DNA from: Actinomucor elegans
Taxonomy: Eukaryota > Mucoromycota > Mucoromycetes > Mucorales > Mucoraceae
Assembly (NCBI GenBank): GCA_026027325.1
Contig: JAMSLZ010000008.1
Span: forward strand, 1,178,001 to 1,242,000
DNA: 64,000 nucleotides
Reading direction: 5' to 3'
The notes under the pieces: generated by a model
The model's input: the letters and a program-made list of their open reading frames with translations, nothing else
What the model was told of the DNA's origin: nothing
Database searches by the model: none
In this document: positions 31,851 through 43,381 of the stretch, one piece after another
Layout of the letters: every line of letters starts with the position of its first letter
How positions within the stretch are numbered: the first letter of the stretch is position 1
Translations under genes and position numbers: made by a program

Positions 31851-32331
31851 ATGGAAAAGTTCAAGGAGGTAAGTTCCAAACTAATACAAGTAGGAAGAAC
31901 AGACAAACTAAAAGCTTGTAGAAACTCGCTACCCTTCGTGCTGAAGTTGATACTGCTACCAAACGTGCTGATGAGTTGGAAGTAAAGGCCAAGAATCTTG
32001 AAGCCGAACATGAGCAAAAGGATAACGAGTTGAGCAACCTCCAAGCTCGTGCTAAGGAGTTGGAGGAGTCCCTTGAAACTGCTGAAGCCAACTTGAAGCA
32101 AGCTACTTCTGAGTAAGTAAATGGGATGTAAAACAAATGAAATCTAACTGAAACGAATTCCCTGTTAGTTTCCGTGAGGCTGATTTGCGTGCTGAACAAC
32201 TCAGTAAGAAGGCTGTCAAGATTGAACAAGAAATCGCTGTTTGGGATAAGAAGAACGCTGATTTGGAGACCAAATACCAAGCTGCCAAGGCTGAGATGGA
32301 CGAGTTGGAGGGTCAAATGGAAGGCGTGTAA
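31851..32331 (+). CDS. short tropomyosin (Cdc8/Tpm-like)
   Basis: Three exons (31851-31868, 31922-32112, 32169-32331) give 123 aa, an uninterrupted coiled coil from MEKFKEKLATLRAEVDTATK to MDELEGQMEGV. The start (MEKFKEKL / fission yeast Cdc8 begins MDKLREK) and the last ~50 residues align with fungal tropomyosins, which polymerise head to tail along actin cables and protect formin-made filaments. Yeast proteins are 199 and 161 residues (five and four actin periods of about 38-40); 123 is one further period shorter, suggesting three actins per molecule. The frames close exactly, and I saw no missing exon in the 53- and 56-bp introns. The first exon has only six codons. Confidence 0.9.
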
Positions 32332-32503
32332 ATAAATCCATCATTCTATATCATCCGTTATTTTTTGAATAAAAGGAATACATATCAAAAGGACTTTCAT
32401 TAACCTATTAAATGCCTTTTCTTTGAAACTATTACGTCCTCGCTCTCTTACGTCGTAACACGAAGTTATTTATATTTATTATAAAACAAAGAGGTACTAG
32501 CAC

Positions 32504-33742
32504 TTATTCATCAATAGGAGCATCAAGATCAGGGCCGTTGCCAACAGGAACAACTTGAGTAGGGTTAATCTGTCTATGTGACATGTAATAATGTCCCTTG
32601 ATGTGTTCCATATTGACGGTTTCCTTGACTATACAATAGGATAAATAATCATATAAAAGTAATATATTGAGTAACTTACCACCAGGCTTTTGATAGATAC
32701 GACGAGCCCATTTCAAAATGTTGGGATAGTTGTGTTCAATTGACTTCAAGTTACACTTGAAATGACCGAAATAAACAGGATCAAATCTAAAATATGTATG
32801 CGATTAGTAACCTGTCCCTTGACGCGTCGATTAACTTTACCTGACAATGGTAGTGAACAAACGAATATCAGCTTCAGTGAAAGTATCTTGTATCAAGTAC
32901 TTCTTTCCTTCAAGCATCTTTTCAACACGATCCAAGGATTCAAACAATGGATATACATTATTTTCATCTAAAATAAAGGCGTGAATACTTCAAGTATTAA
33001 AAGCCATTCCAATACTTACATGCTGCTTGAGTAGTAGCGAATCCAGATTTGTAAACACCATTGTTAATTGTGTCGTAGATCCATTCGTTATTACTATCAA
33101 TTTCTTTCTGAAGACTCTCTGGATAGTAATTGATTTCGGCTTGTTCATTGCTCAAAAACTTGTTAAAAGCAGTATTGAACATACGAATGATTTCAGAACT
33201 CTCGTTATTAACAATAGTTTCAAGCTTCTTGTCCCATAACACGGGAACAGTGAAGCGACCTTCATATTCAGGATTAACCTTGAAGTATAAGTCGCGAATA
33301 TGTTGAGAGTTGTTGATAGTATCTGGAATAGCTCCGGGGCACTCTTCAGAAGTAGAAAACTTCCATCCTTTATCCAACATCAGATAATCTACTACAGAGA
33401 GACCAATCAATTTATCCAAGCCCTTAAGTTTACGAACCAAAGCGGTACGATGAGCCTAAGCGAATGAATGTTAATACTCGTGATAATGTAAAGGCTAGCT
33501 GAAAGATTACCCATGGACACGCCCAAGAGATATAAAGATGATAGCGATCACTATATGGTTATTCTGTTAATAGACTGATATCGAAGCAAATACATAATGC
33601 CTTACGGTTCGGCAGCAAACTTGGCATTAGCGTCATCCTCAATAATATCACGGAAGGTAGATTGTTGACGTCTAAATTCACCGTCTTTAGAAGCCCATTT
33701 AAGGATAGCAGGTTTGTCATCAGAAGGAGCAGAAGTGGACAT
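32504..33742 (-). CDS. ECM4: omega-class glutathione transferase / glutathionyl-hydroquinone reductase (Ecm4/GTO)
   Basis: Six exons (33606-33742, 33511-33550, 33020-33455, 32841-32967, 32680-32786, 32504-32628) give 323 aa. The thioredoxin-like half carries the catalytic Cys57 in ISWACPWAHR, the hallmark of the Ecm4/YqjG/PcpF group, which reduces glutathionyl-hydroquinones and related mixed conjugates. The substrate helix NNESSEIIRMFNTAFN and the all-helical half (EKMLEGKKYLIQDTFTEADI, ARRIYQKPG) also match, as does HIKGHYYMSHRQINPTQVVP near the end, where this family is most conserved. The length is typical. Probably cytosolic detoxification or redox repair. The 40-bp second exon contains the catalytic Cys. 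Confidence 0.94.
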
Positions 33743-34777
33743 TTTGTGTTTGAATATGAGTAAGGTTGATGATATAGTAATTTGCTTGGAGTACGTGTGT
33801 TTTAAAGCAAAAGCTCTTGAAAGCAAGTACATAAAAAAGATAAACGAAAAGGAAAATCTAGTATTTGATTTATAGTTTTTTTTCTTCTGCCGCATCATTT
33901 CATGCGAATGACTGGGGACGCGCGTAATTGCTTAGTTACTCATGATTAAGCATTGATTTATAAACATTTCCTATTCACCAATCAGACCTATCGTACATTG
34001 ATCGCAGTTTCATAATTGTAAAACAACGACTGCGCTTTATTCAGATGCCGCATCTATGCCCGTATTCCAAAGTTGAGGCTTTGAAAACAAGGCCGGTGGA
34101 AGGTTACATCAACAAGTGTATACATGATGCCTATTAAATGGGATCAAACTGGGGTTCACTAGGTGCAGCTCCTCGTTTTGAGAATTGATTACTAACCGTA
34201 TGTTACATTTAACTGAAAGCTGACAAAATCATTCAATACACGAGATCCTAAATCCATTAGTTTTTAGAATTGAGAAAGCAGACTACTTAGTTGCGCTATC
34301 ATGATGATTTTTCGATTATGTTGCTATGTAGACAAAGAAACTAAATATGACGAAAGGACAGGGTGATCCGGAGAATTGATTGGTTTGAATTTCAACACCA
34401 GATATATAATTTCTAAGTAATTTGATTTCCTTTGAATACATTTTTAATAGCAAATACGTTTAGTGTAAAACTTAAAATTCATCAACAAAATTTAACCAAA
34501 GTTTCATTACACACCGAATGAAATAGATGTTTACTAATGTTGATTTTAAGCAATGGAGCTATATTTGATAAATCCGTTTTTTGGCCTTTTAAATTAAGGG
34601 TATTCCCTTCAATTTTTCAGAAATTATCTCATTATACTCAAGACGAGCTGTTACATGCATATACAAGAATATTATTTTCATTGAAAATAAAAGGAGTGCA
34701 TTACCTATATCTTTAGCTGTATATTACAAATACCGCTGATTATCAGACACTTTACTGCTGAATGTCCTGGAATATTT

Positions 34778-34852
34778 CAACAGATGCAATAGCTCATTCT
34801 GAGTGCATATTACTAATCAAATGTGACACTTGGCCGAGTTTGTTTGAGATCT
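34778..34852 (-). repeat. dispersed repeat family copy
   Basis: Reads CAGATGCAATAGCTCATTCT, then TACTAATCAAATGTGACACT, the reverse-strand order of the family motif. Confidence 0.7.
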
Positions 34853-35721
34853 GACACGTCGATTGAAATGCAGGATAATATTATGACTTATGATTTTTTA
34901 AAGAATTAGCGGATTGGAAATTGAAACAGTAAGATAAAGCACAATAGGTACAAAGCCGAAATTTATATATATATGAAAAAATGTTGTATATTTAAAAATA
35001 AGCTCTTTCAATTGAGTATCATAGATTATTAAATGAAATGCAGCTTTAGAGGGAAAATACTGTATATTATCAAAGTTTTATAGCTGCTTTAATTTGTGCT
35101 GTTTTGTAACACCAACAATTGCTATATTTCTTTGATCGTGATACCACCCTTCGCTGTAAATTCAATAATAGCTATAAGTATAATCACCCTTCTCTTCGTA
35201 AAAACATATTTTACATTTATTTATATCTCGTTTCTACAGTATAATTAACAATTCTTAAAAATAACAAGTGATTGGTTAGTAACTATGTCCTATATTCTAA
35301 TGTTATGATATTATATATCTGTAATTGGTTTTTTATCAATAATAAGCAGTTTAAATAACATTCGAGGCTTTCTATCAGAAAGGATAAACTAAAGGGTCGA
35401 TATATATTCAAAAAACCAAACCTAAATCTATCCTATCTAAATTATCAACGGATTTCTACAAAAAAGTAACATGCTTGGCATTTCCAGTTTTCATTTGAAG
35501 GATAATTTAGAATTGTGGATGTATAGATATGTCGAGGTAGCTGAAATGAATAAATGGGACGAATATTTCATACTCAAATACGTGAATAGCTGTTTTAATC
35601 AATAACTTCAAATATGGTTTATGCAACAAGGATTTCAAAATTGGAATGGGTTTTAGTCAGCCTTCTTAAACACAGTAAAAGAGCCGATATAGATTAGGTT
35701 GTATCAGATATCAACAACTTC

Positions 35722-36079
35722 AAGATGGCACACAATGAATCTATCAGTACCTATATCAAACGATATGGACGAAAGAGAAATGTGTACTTAAGCCAACTCA
35801 AGAAGTAAAGCAGAGTCAATAGTAATTCTTCTGGCAAGGAATTCACTACTTCATTTATAAAGAATATAAAGACAAGCAAGGTTTTTTCGCCTTTTTTCAA
35901 GGAATTTATGGAAATCAATTTCTCAATCACTAAACATGGTTTTGTGAAGCACTTTGTGAAGAGTCTACGATCAAAAACCATGGTTTGTTTTCTTAATGCA
36001 AAAACCTCAGACTTTAAATGAGATGTACGAGCTATTAAAAGAAATGTATGACAATGAACAAAACAGGGTTTGCAATTAG
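35722..36079 (+). pseudogene. decayed retrotransposon gag-like fragment
   Basis: One frame reads MAHNESISTYIKRYGRKRNV and a stop, then continues as EFTTSFIKNIKTSK, HGFVKHFVKSLRSKTM and another stop. A shifted frame goes on as QTLNEMYELLKEMYDNEQ. The order resembles the C-terminal part of Ty3-type gag (Y-x-x-x-F/Y ... F-I/V-K-S/G-L-R/K ... E-A/M-Y/x-E-L). At least one nonsense and one frameshift break it. No LTRs, protease or reverse transcriptase are visible nearby, so this is a fragment and the family assignment is tentative. Confidence 0.35.
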
Positions 36080-36712
36080 AGTTCAGTTTGATTTTCTAAT
36101 GGTATACATGTTTTTTTTTTCGTAATTTAAAGTGTTTTTATCGAGGGTATGAACCAGCCAGAGATGCTCCCTCTCGTTCACCAATAATAACTTGCAATTC
36201 TATTTTACTGCATAAAATTTACTGAACAAGGTGCTATCGTAAATAATACATACCAAACTCAAAAAAGCTTTCAATCGTGTTCTCAGCATCTGCCACTTAA
36301 ATATATTCTTTTTTTTTTACCAACGAGGTTCGCAAACTCATTATTATTTCATAGATTCACAAAGAAGCATATATGCACTGGAATCTAGATTCAGGTTAAC
36401 ATAAATTCACGATAGCTACGTCTAAACAGATTGTTTGATAAGCATCTTTCCTCGGATTTGTACACAGTTTATTTTGTCGCTATCGTTTATCATCAAATAT
36501 TATAGCTCTTGATTACTCAAAATTCTTTTTAGTAAGAAAATATCCACCTATCTAATAGCTTTCTTTTATCCAAGTTTATTCAAGGCATGTTATTGCTACC
36601 TATATGCATATCAAAACAATATCATAAAATACTAAAAGATATTCAATTGATTTTTATTGATGAATTTAAATTGAATGAAACGTATAATAGCAAGCAAACA
36701 ATAAAGTTCGAT

Positions 36713-39406
36713 TTAAAGGTTCTCTTCTCTGAGAGCAATACGTCCATCGCGGCGGGATTGGTACCATCTCCAGCCAAAGTATGCAGCAACAGCAAGAATA
36801 GCCAAGCCGAGAAGAACACCGAGAACAATCAAGACAATGGCCCACCAAGGCAATCGATGTGCTGCTGATTCATCCTCGGGAAGTAAAACATTATCAATTT
36901 CAATAATACCACCGTTAAAGGTTGAGCGACCAAGGTTAGTTACTTTTGCATCAGCTTTCAAATCGCCCTTTAATCTGACAGAGTAACCGCCAGTCACATC
37001 CTTACTGATGACAACGTAGCTGTCTTTTGAAAGTAAAGTAGGGAAATCAACACCAGTAAAACCAATGTTGTCGTCAGGAGTATCATCATCATGTTGCTTC
37101 TCCTTATTGGCAAAGAAGGTGAATTGGTTTCCAACTTCACCCATGTCCAGACGGGGCAAAGCAACAGGAAGTATATGTAATTTGGCAATCTTCAAAAGTT
37201 TGTCATGGTTTTCCAGTAATTCAGAGAGGTTGTGTTTGCTGAAAGCACGATCACTAGGAGCCAAGAGAGTATAAGGCTTATCCGAGTTCAAATCGTCAAG
37301 CACTTTTTTGGTTAAATCAGTACGTTCCAAGAGATTGAGGAAATTATTTGTGCCTTCGACAGACAAAAGGTTACGATTGGTGATTTTAACAGACGGAGGC
37401 AATTCAACACGGTCAACAGTGTGGATAACGCCACTCGAAGTCAGAATATCTGATTGTACGACTTTAGCAATCACATTGCGATCATTACCATCGGCAGCAC
37501 CAACTCCTCGAACAAAGAAGCCATCCTTAGTTTTGTTCAAAGTAATTTCAGCACCAGATGATAAGGTAATCTCTCGATGCTCTCCTTCAGAGGTAGAGTT
37601 TTCATAGAACACACCTTGAACAGCGTGATAAGTTACAACTTTTTTCAGCTTTTCTTTGGCATCAGGCTGTAAGAGATACTTAGCCAAGAGACCGAGATGA
37701 CTAAAAGCTTCATTGGAGGGAGCAAACAAGGTGATTCCATGAGCTCGAGCAATAGATTCATCCGCTTCAGACGCATATAAACTTGCTACAAACGTGGACA
37801 GCTCCAAGTTGACAGGTAAGCGACTGAGAGGATCACGAGGTAATACGAGTGGGTTAGCAATGGGGTAGATAATCAGATTTCTTCCAATAGGCACTAGTAG
37901 GAAAAAATAATAATAAAAAAGAAGTTTCAATTTCAATCCGACAATGAATACTGCTATTTGCACTTACCGGGATCATCAAGTATACTTGATTTACCAAAAC
38001 GAATTGATTTCTTGGTGAAGCCATGGTCATCATTGACGTGAACATCCAAACGTTGGTACTTGTTATCACCCAAGTTGTCGTGAGATTCAGTTTCCAATAA
38101 TTGATGATCTTGAAGATCTGATGTATCATAACGACCATGGATTATATGGTACTTCAACCAAGATTCCATAAGCTCCTTCGAAGGAGGGAGCGAGATTCTA
38201 TCCAGAGCGTCATCAGGCGGAGCTAAGACGGTTGTTACATCATTCTGATCATCCAAGTAAGCGCCTAGACCATTCTCATCGAACAGTTCAACGAAACGGC
38301 TTGAATTCATGCCGATCAAAGCCTTGCGCGCAGTCAAACCAAGGAAATTTTTGTTTTTTGGTAATAATGGTGACTCCAAGACATGAACCACACCTGTTTA
38401 TTTGCTTAGTAAAGCTTTTGCCATAGTTTGTTTAAATAACTTACCATTTGCTGCTAGCAAGTCGCTTTGAACCACCTTGATACCATTCACAGTGATAGTA
38501 GGAGCAGTCAACTTGTGCGTTTCAACGAGAATCTCAAGATCTTCTGAACCCTCTACAGTTTTAATAGTGGATTTGCCTTCAGGAAAATCATCACTGTAAA
38601 AGATCTTTGTGGCAATCTGATGCTTTAACAAACGAGCAAGATCTTTTCTACCTTCCTTGTGCTCCAACAAATACTTTCTTTGAAAGGGAGTCAGTTTATC
38701 TCCAAAAGCATCACCTTTAGCAACGAAGATGGTGTTTCCAATAGCGCTCTTCAAGTCATTAGTAATATGGGCCGTTTCACTCTTGTTGTAAAAGTCTCGA
38801 GTATCATGATTGATATACAAGGTCTCATCTATTGTTAAAAACGAGCGTGTCAGTGATTTGTTTTATAATTTAAAGCTAGAGCATACCCAAGTAGGTAGGT
38901 AAAGAAATGACTTTATCAAGTGCATGGATAACACCGTTGCTTGTCTCAATATTGGCTTGACCAACTTTGCTTTGTTCCTGATCTCCACCAACACCGACGA
39001 GTAGCTCAGTAGCAGTCTTAGTCACCTTTAAAACCTGGGGTACATCATGTAAACGAGCCTTGGTATCTAAAAGACGACCATTCCACAATTCATTAGACTT
39101 GACAGAGATAGGGATAAGATGATAGAGGATTTGCTCTTTAGTCATCTTGCGCTTCAAGATGGAAGACTCATCCTCAAAAGCTTTGTCGGTTGGTGCAAAT
39201 AGTGTTTCAGAATGAAGGTTTTTGAATGTAGAGGCCAAGTTATTTTCTTCAATTTGCCCAATCAGTACAGAAAATCTCTTGTCCGTAGTAAGTACATCCC
39301 AGACAGTCCTTTGGCCTGCAATACCAAACAAGTCAGCGGAGACACTTGTAAATATGAACGTGATAAATAATAATAAGAGTAATACTGGCGATTTGATAGC
39401 TATCAT
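36713..39406 (-). CDS. multi-FAS1 (fasciclin) type I membrane protein
   Basis: Four exons (38887-39406, 38445-38828, 37968-38393, 36713-37893) give 836 aa. Residues 1-24 are a signal peptide (SPVLLLLLFITFIFTSVSA). About five FAS1 domains follow, one per exon in the first three and two in the last, showing the paired signatures F-A-P-T/S-(D/N)-x-A-F (TLFAPTDKAFED, TVLAPPDDALDR, TLFAPSNEAFSH, YTLLAPSDRAFSK) and NGVIHALDKV / SGVIHTVDRVELP / GGIIEIDNVLLP. A single membrane segment lies near 791-815 (WWAIVLIVLGVLLGLAILAV), then a short basic cytoplasmic tail. FAS1 proteins mediate adhesion at cell or vacuole surfaces; S. pombe Fsc1, with five FAS1 domains and one membrane segment, acts in autophagosome-vacuole fusion and is the closest architectural match I know. 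Confidence 0.92.
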
Positions 39407-40323
39407 TCTTATATATACATAGGAAATGAGAGTTAAAAGAGAGAAGTATACAGTTATCAGGTCGTTTATTTATGCAAAAGGCTCAAACTGTAATTGATCA
39501 TCATTGGCACGTCATTTTTCTTTCATAACCATAGCTAATAGTGATCCTGTTTACGCACATGATAAAGCCCCGAATCATTGATAAAACAGGATAGACTTGT
39601 ATTCAACTGAGACTTGTGGGGATACATATTCTCAAACACAATGACGATTCAGTTTTTCAATTGCCAGTGGTACACTTGACCGCGGTCAATAAGTAAGTTT
39701 GGTTCGCTATTATCAATACATTTATTTTTAACGCACTATATCGGCTTTCTACCGTCTTTATCGCGTTTCTGTAGTGTTTCCGATGTATCTAATGCTCACA
39801 AGACATTCCTTTAACATGGTTTTTGAGATATAGATTCATCAATTTCATTGGTCAACGGAAATTCAACAAGCGCTCCAACGTAAGGCCATTTTTATATGCA
39901 TAATTGACAGCTTACCTTATTATAATGTAGTATATTCATTGCATTTTATTAAATTAAAAGTTATAATAGATGTAACGGTTCATTTTGAACATGAAATATT
40001 AACCGAATGTAGTGTTGATGACAAACAGATCTAGGGAGTGTCATATGTTGTATTATGAAAAAAAACAGATATAATGCATTGCTATCAAGGACAAATAAGA
40101 CGGTATGTCCTTAGATGGGTTATATAAAGGCTCTCATATATAGAAGCTCTTTAAGAATGTGGGCTGCTAATTAGATCTGATAATTGAGTCAATTCGGCTG
40201 AGAGATCTAGAAATAAATACATGAAATATACTGTAATATATACAACTAATATGCAATCGCTAATAGAATATTATACTCTTAGTAAAGCGTTTTTTGAGAT
40301 TTTAGTAAGTGCAGAGGTTATTC

Positions 40324-40658
40324 AGTATGGACTACTGATCAAATGTTGTCATTCGAACAAGCTCCAAATTGAAATCAGACATAAAAACATCAATTTCAAA
40401 AGTTCATTATTGTTCCTCCCACAAGCCCGTTATATACTCCGGTAGTATGGAAATGAAAAATGGGTCACATCCAGTAATTTTAATGTTTCTACGTCATTAG
40501 AAATTTACTGGATGTGACCCATTTTTCATTTCCATACTACCGGAGTATATAACGGGCTTGTGGGAGGAACAATAATGAACTTTTGAAATTGATGTTTTTA
40601 TGTCTGATTTCAATTTGGAGCTTGTTCGAATGACAACATTTGATCAGTAGTCCGTACT
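40324..40658. repeat. near-perfect long hairpin: 154-bp arms, 27-nt loop
   Basis: Arm 40324-40477 is the reverse complement of 40505-40658 with one mismatch seen (AGTATGGACTACTG versus AGTACGGACTACTG). The loop 40478-40504 is AT-rich. Both outer ends carry a dispersed-family motif; on the right the motif continues past the arm as AGTTGCTGCATCTGTTATG. Neither arm codes for protein. Confidence 0.93.
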
Positions 40659-40963
40659 TAAAAAGAGTTGCTGCATCTGTTATGTAAAATATCCATATAA
40701 ATCAATCTCTAATATTAAATTATATTGATAAGAAAAGATCAATGCTTAATACTAAATTCTTAGCTTTGAATGGGATTTTGTAGTTGCAGAGCCATATATC
40801 TTTGTTATCAAATAAAGCAGCTCAATCTTAGTATATGTATTTGATATTTGACCGAGACCTTCCCAATATTCCTGAAATGAGAAACCAAATTGATTACCAA
40901 TAGATATAATATACGTATTACTTGTACTGCAGCTCAAAAAAGGCTTAATAAATACGAAACCTC

Positions 40964-41012
40964 ATCATTCTGACTAGGTATTACTTATCCGATGCGGTTT
41001 TAAAAAATCGGC
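40964..41012 (-). repeat. dispersed repeat family copy
   Basis: Reads CATCATTCTGACTAGGTATT then ACTTATCCGATGCGGTTTTA, the inverted family order. Confidence 0.6.
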
Positions 41013-41507
41013 AAATAGGTCTATTGGTCATTGCACAAGATGTATGTAATTTCATATTAATTACTGTATGGTATACATAGCGTAATTTGGCTAAGCAATG
41101 TATTTAATAAACGCTCTAGTTCATTATGAACATGTGATAATAGTTATCGACAGCAAGCTAGAATTGTTCTAGGAATATAAATATGTTAAAAATGGTTTGG
41201 TTTCAGGAGATATCTCTACAGCATTAAATAATATCGCAATTACAATGCTAATTCACATTGGAAATCTGCTTGTTCATATCTTGATCCAAGTAAATTAGCT
41301 TGACTATAGGAGAACGCGACCTAAATAGTACCATCCCAAGTGCCATAATTATATGTTTCAGAGCAGCGGCTTCTATAGTAAAAAAAAAAAACTTACTAAT
41401 TGAGACTGACTTTATACAAGTGTAAATGGCAGTTTATTATAAAGTAGATTTAATTAGTTGCAGGCTATTTAATACAGAGATATGTTTTATATACACATTA
41501 AAAGGAT

Positions 41508-43381
41508 TTATAAATTCTCCTTGGCTAGTACCGAGGGAGATGAACGGATAGATTCATCATCGAGGATAACTTGCTTACCATCGATAATACGGACTGGGCC
41601 TGTAAACCATTTACGACCCCAAAAGTAAAAGTAAGTCATGGAAGTAACCATGATTGCAGCAAAAGGAACAATAGCATAATTCATGTTATCTGCAGTAATA
41701 GGCGCTTCAGTGGGACAGATAAAGAGAGCACACGTGAAAATAAGCCAGCAAGAAGCAATCCATCCAAGAACAATGCTGTATTTACCCAAGCTGAATGGGC
41801 CGGGGACAAACTTTGTACGCGATGCGGTGATACGTAAAAGGATAGGCACTAAATAGGACATTTGAGAACCAATAGTATTCACGGAGACAATGGCTTCATA
41901 GGCTGTACTGTTGATCATATAAAGAATACCCACAACGCCAGCAACAAGTACATTGAACCAGACAGCGTTGACAGGACTTTGAGTCTTGGGGTTGAGTGTA
42001 TGAAGGAAGTTGGAGAAAGGCATAGCACCGTCACGAGCAAAAGCATAAACCATACGGGAACTACCAAGGAGCAATGCAGAACCGCAAAAGAAAATACTCA
42101 CCATGACAAAAACCAAGAATACCATGGTCCATGCAGGACCGACGCCATCGTAGAATACTTGAACCATTTGAGGCTGCATAGCGTCCTCACTAATAATTTG
42201 ACGTTCAAAGTCTGTCACCATAAAACTGATGGCAATGAGGAAAATTAATCCGGAGACTACATTGGCGGCAACAGAAACAAGAATACCAAAAGGCGAGCCT
42301 CTTTGAGAGTTCTTCGTCTCCTCAGACATATGGGCAGCGCTATCATAACCTGAAAGAGTATATTGGGATTGGAGAATGACAAGCAAAAAAGCAAAACCGT
42401 TGCTGCCGAAGCCTGATCCATTATAGAATTGGGTAAACTACATAATCATTAGAATCGTATACGTTATAGCGCGTCTCAATACATACAACGAAGTCGCCTG
42501 TAGCTAAAGGCTTAGTGACAGCAAGGCCCACAATAACGATAAATGCGATGCCAAGCATATTAGCAAAAACTATGATTATCTTAATATGAGTACGTATGAC
42601 TTGCTATAATAATAATACACTCACAAGCTCCTTGGTTCATGGCACCATTCCAGCTGACCGCTACAGAATTAATGATGCCATGGATGATCAAAACTGCAAC
42701 AAAAATGCCATATTGTGCGTATACAGATAAAGGCTCGCTCTCAGGATTCCTACACGTTTGTTAAAACTGACAATACAGTATATAGTTCAATTTAGTTTTA
42801 CCAGACTGAAACTACACCAGCAATAAATTGAGAGAGACCTAGATCAACTGAAGAGATGCCAACTGCAAAAAAAAAGTAGTAGTCAGCATTATTGATATAC
42901 ACTATGCATGTACTTACAGCATAAACCAATCCAATTACACCAACCAGTGACCCAACATGCAAGGGGCATCCATTCTGCAGTGGCAAGACGTGATACCCAG
43001 AAATAAAGACCGCCTGTGGTAGGATATGCGCTACAGATTTCAGCAAGACACAAGGCAACGATCATTGTAAAAGTACCAGTAATGACCCAACCCCATATCA
43101 CGCCTAATGATCCCGCATCAAGCATTGCGTCGCCCCACATAGGTGTAAGACCAGAGAGTACTGAACAGCATGAAAATGCAATAGCAAAATTTGAGAAAGC
43201 AGATATGGAACGATTCAGGTCCTAACATACAATTAACAAAAAAATATATATATGCATATTATAAGCTGTATCAAACCTGCGTATAACCCAATGATTGAAG
43301 CAAAAGCTCATCTGCATTAAGTTCTTGATGAGCCTGTCCATGTTCGATTTGTTGCGTGGTAAACTTTTCTGTTTCAACCAT
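41508..43381 (-). CDS. GABA / amino-acid permease, APC superfamily (Uga4-like)
   Basis: Six exons (43277-43381, 42918-43221, 42802-42862, 42625-42749, 42487-42569, 41508-42437) give 535 aa with about 12 membrane segments. The N-terminal cytoplasmic part is hydrophilic (MVETEKFTTQQIEHGQAHQE). Segment 1 begins NRSISAFSNFAIAFSCCSVL. Typical APC/ACT-family motifs follow: AEICSAYPTTGGLYFWVSRL, GYDSAAHMSEETKNSQRGSP in the cytoplasmic loop, and SRMVYAFARDGAMPFS. These are shared by Uga4 (GABA), Hnm1 (choline) and related plasma-membrane or vacuolar carriers, so the substrate is open. The first intron appears to use a GTTTGA donor, weaker than its neighbours. The loop SEETKNSQRGSP is the best-conserved part of the family. 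Confidence 0.92.

Larger units (their letters stand above)
33743..36712. other. 3-kb gene-poor region with a repeat copy and a gag-like relic
   Basis: Promoter of the Ecm4 gene at 33743-33950; a dispersed repeat copy at about 34778-34852 (minus orientation); a decayed gag-like frame at about 35722-36079. The 3' end of the FAS1 gene starts at 36713. The rest is AT-rich. Confidence 0.55.
39407..41507. other. 2-kb gene-poor region with a long hairpin and several dispersed repeat copies
   Basis: Promoter of the FAS1 gene near 39407-39560. Dispersed repeat copies lie at about 40162-40210 (minus), 40630-40685 (plus) and 40964-41012 (minus). The 154-bp-arm hairpin lies at 40324-40658. No gene supported. 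Confidence 0.7.
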
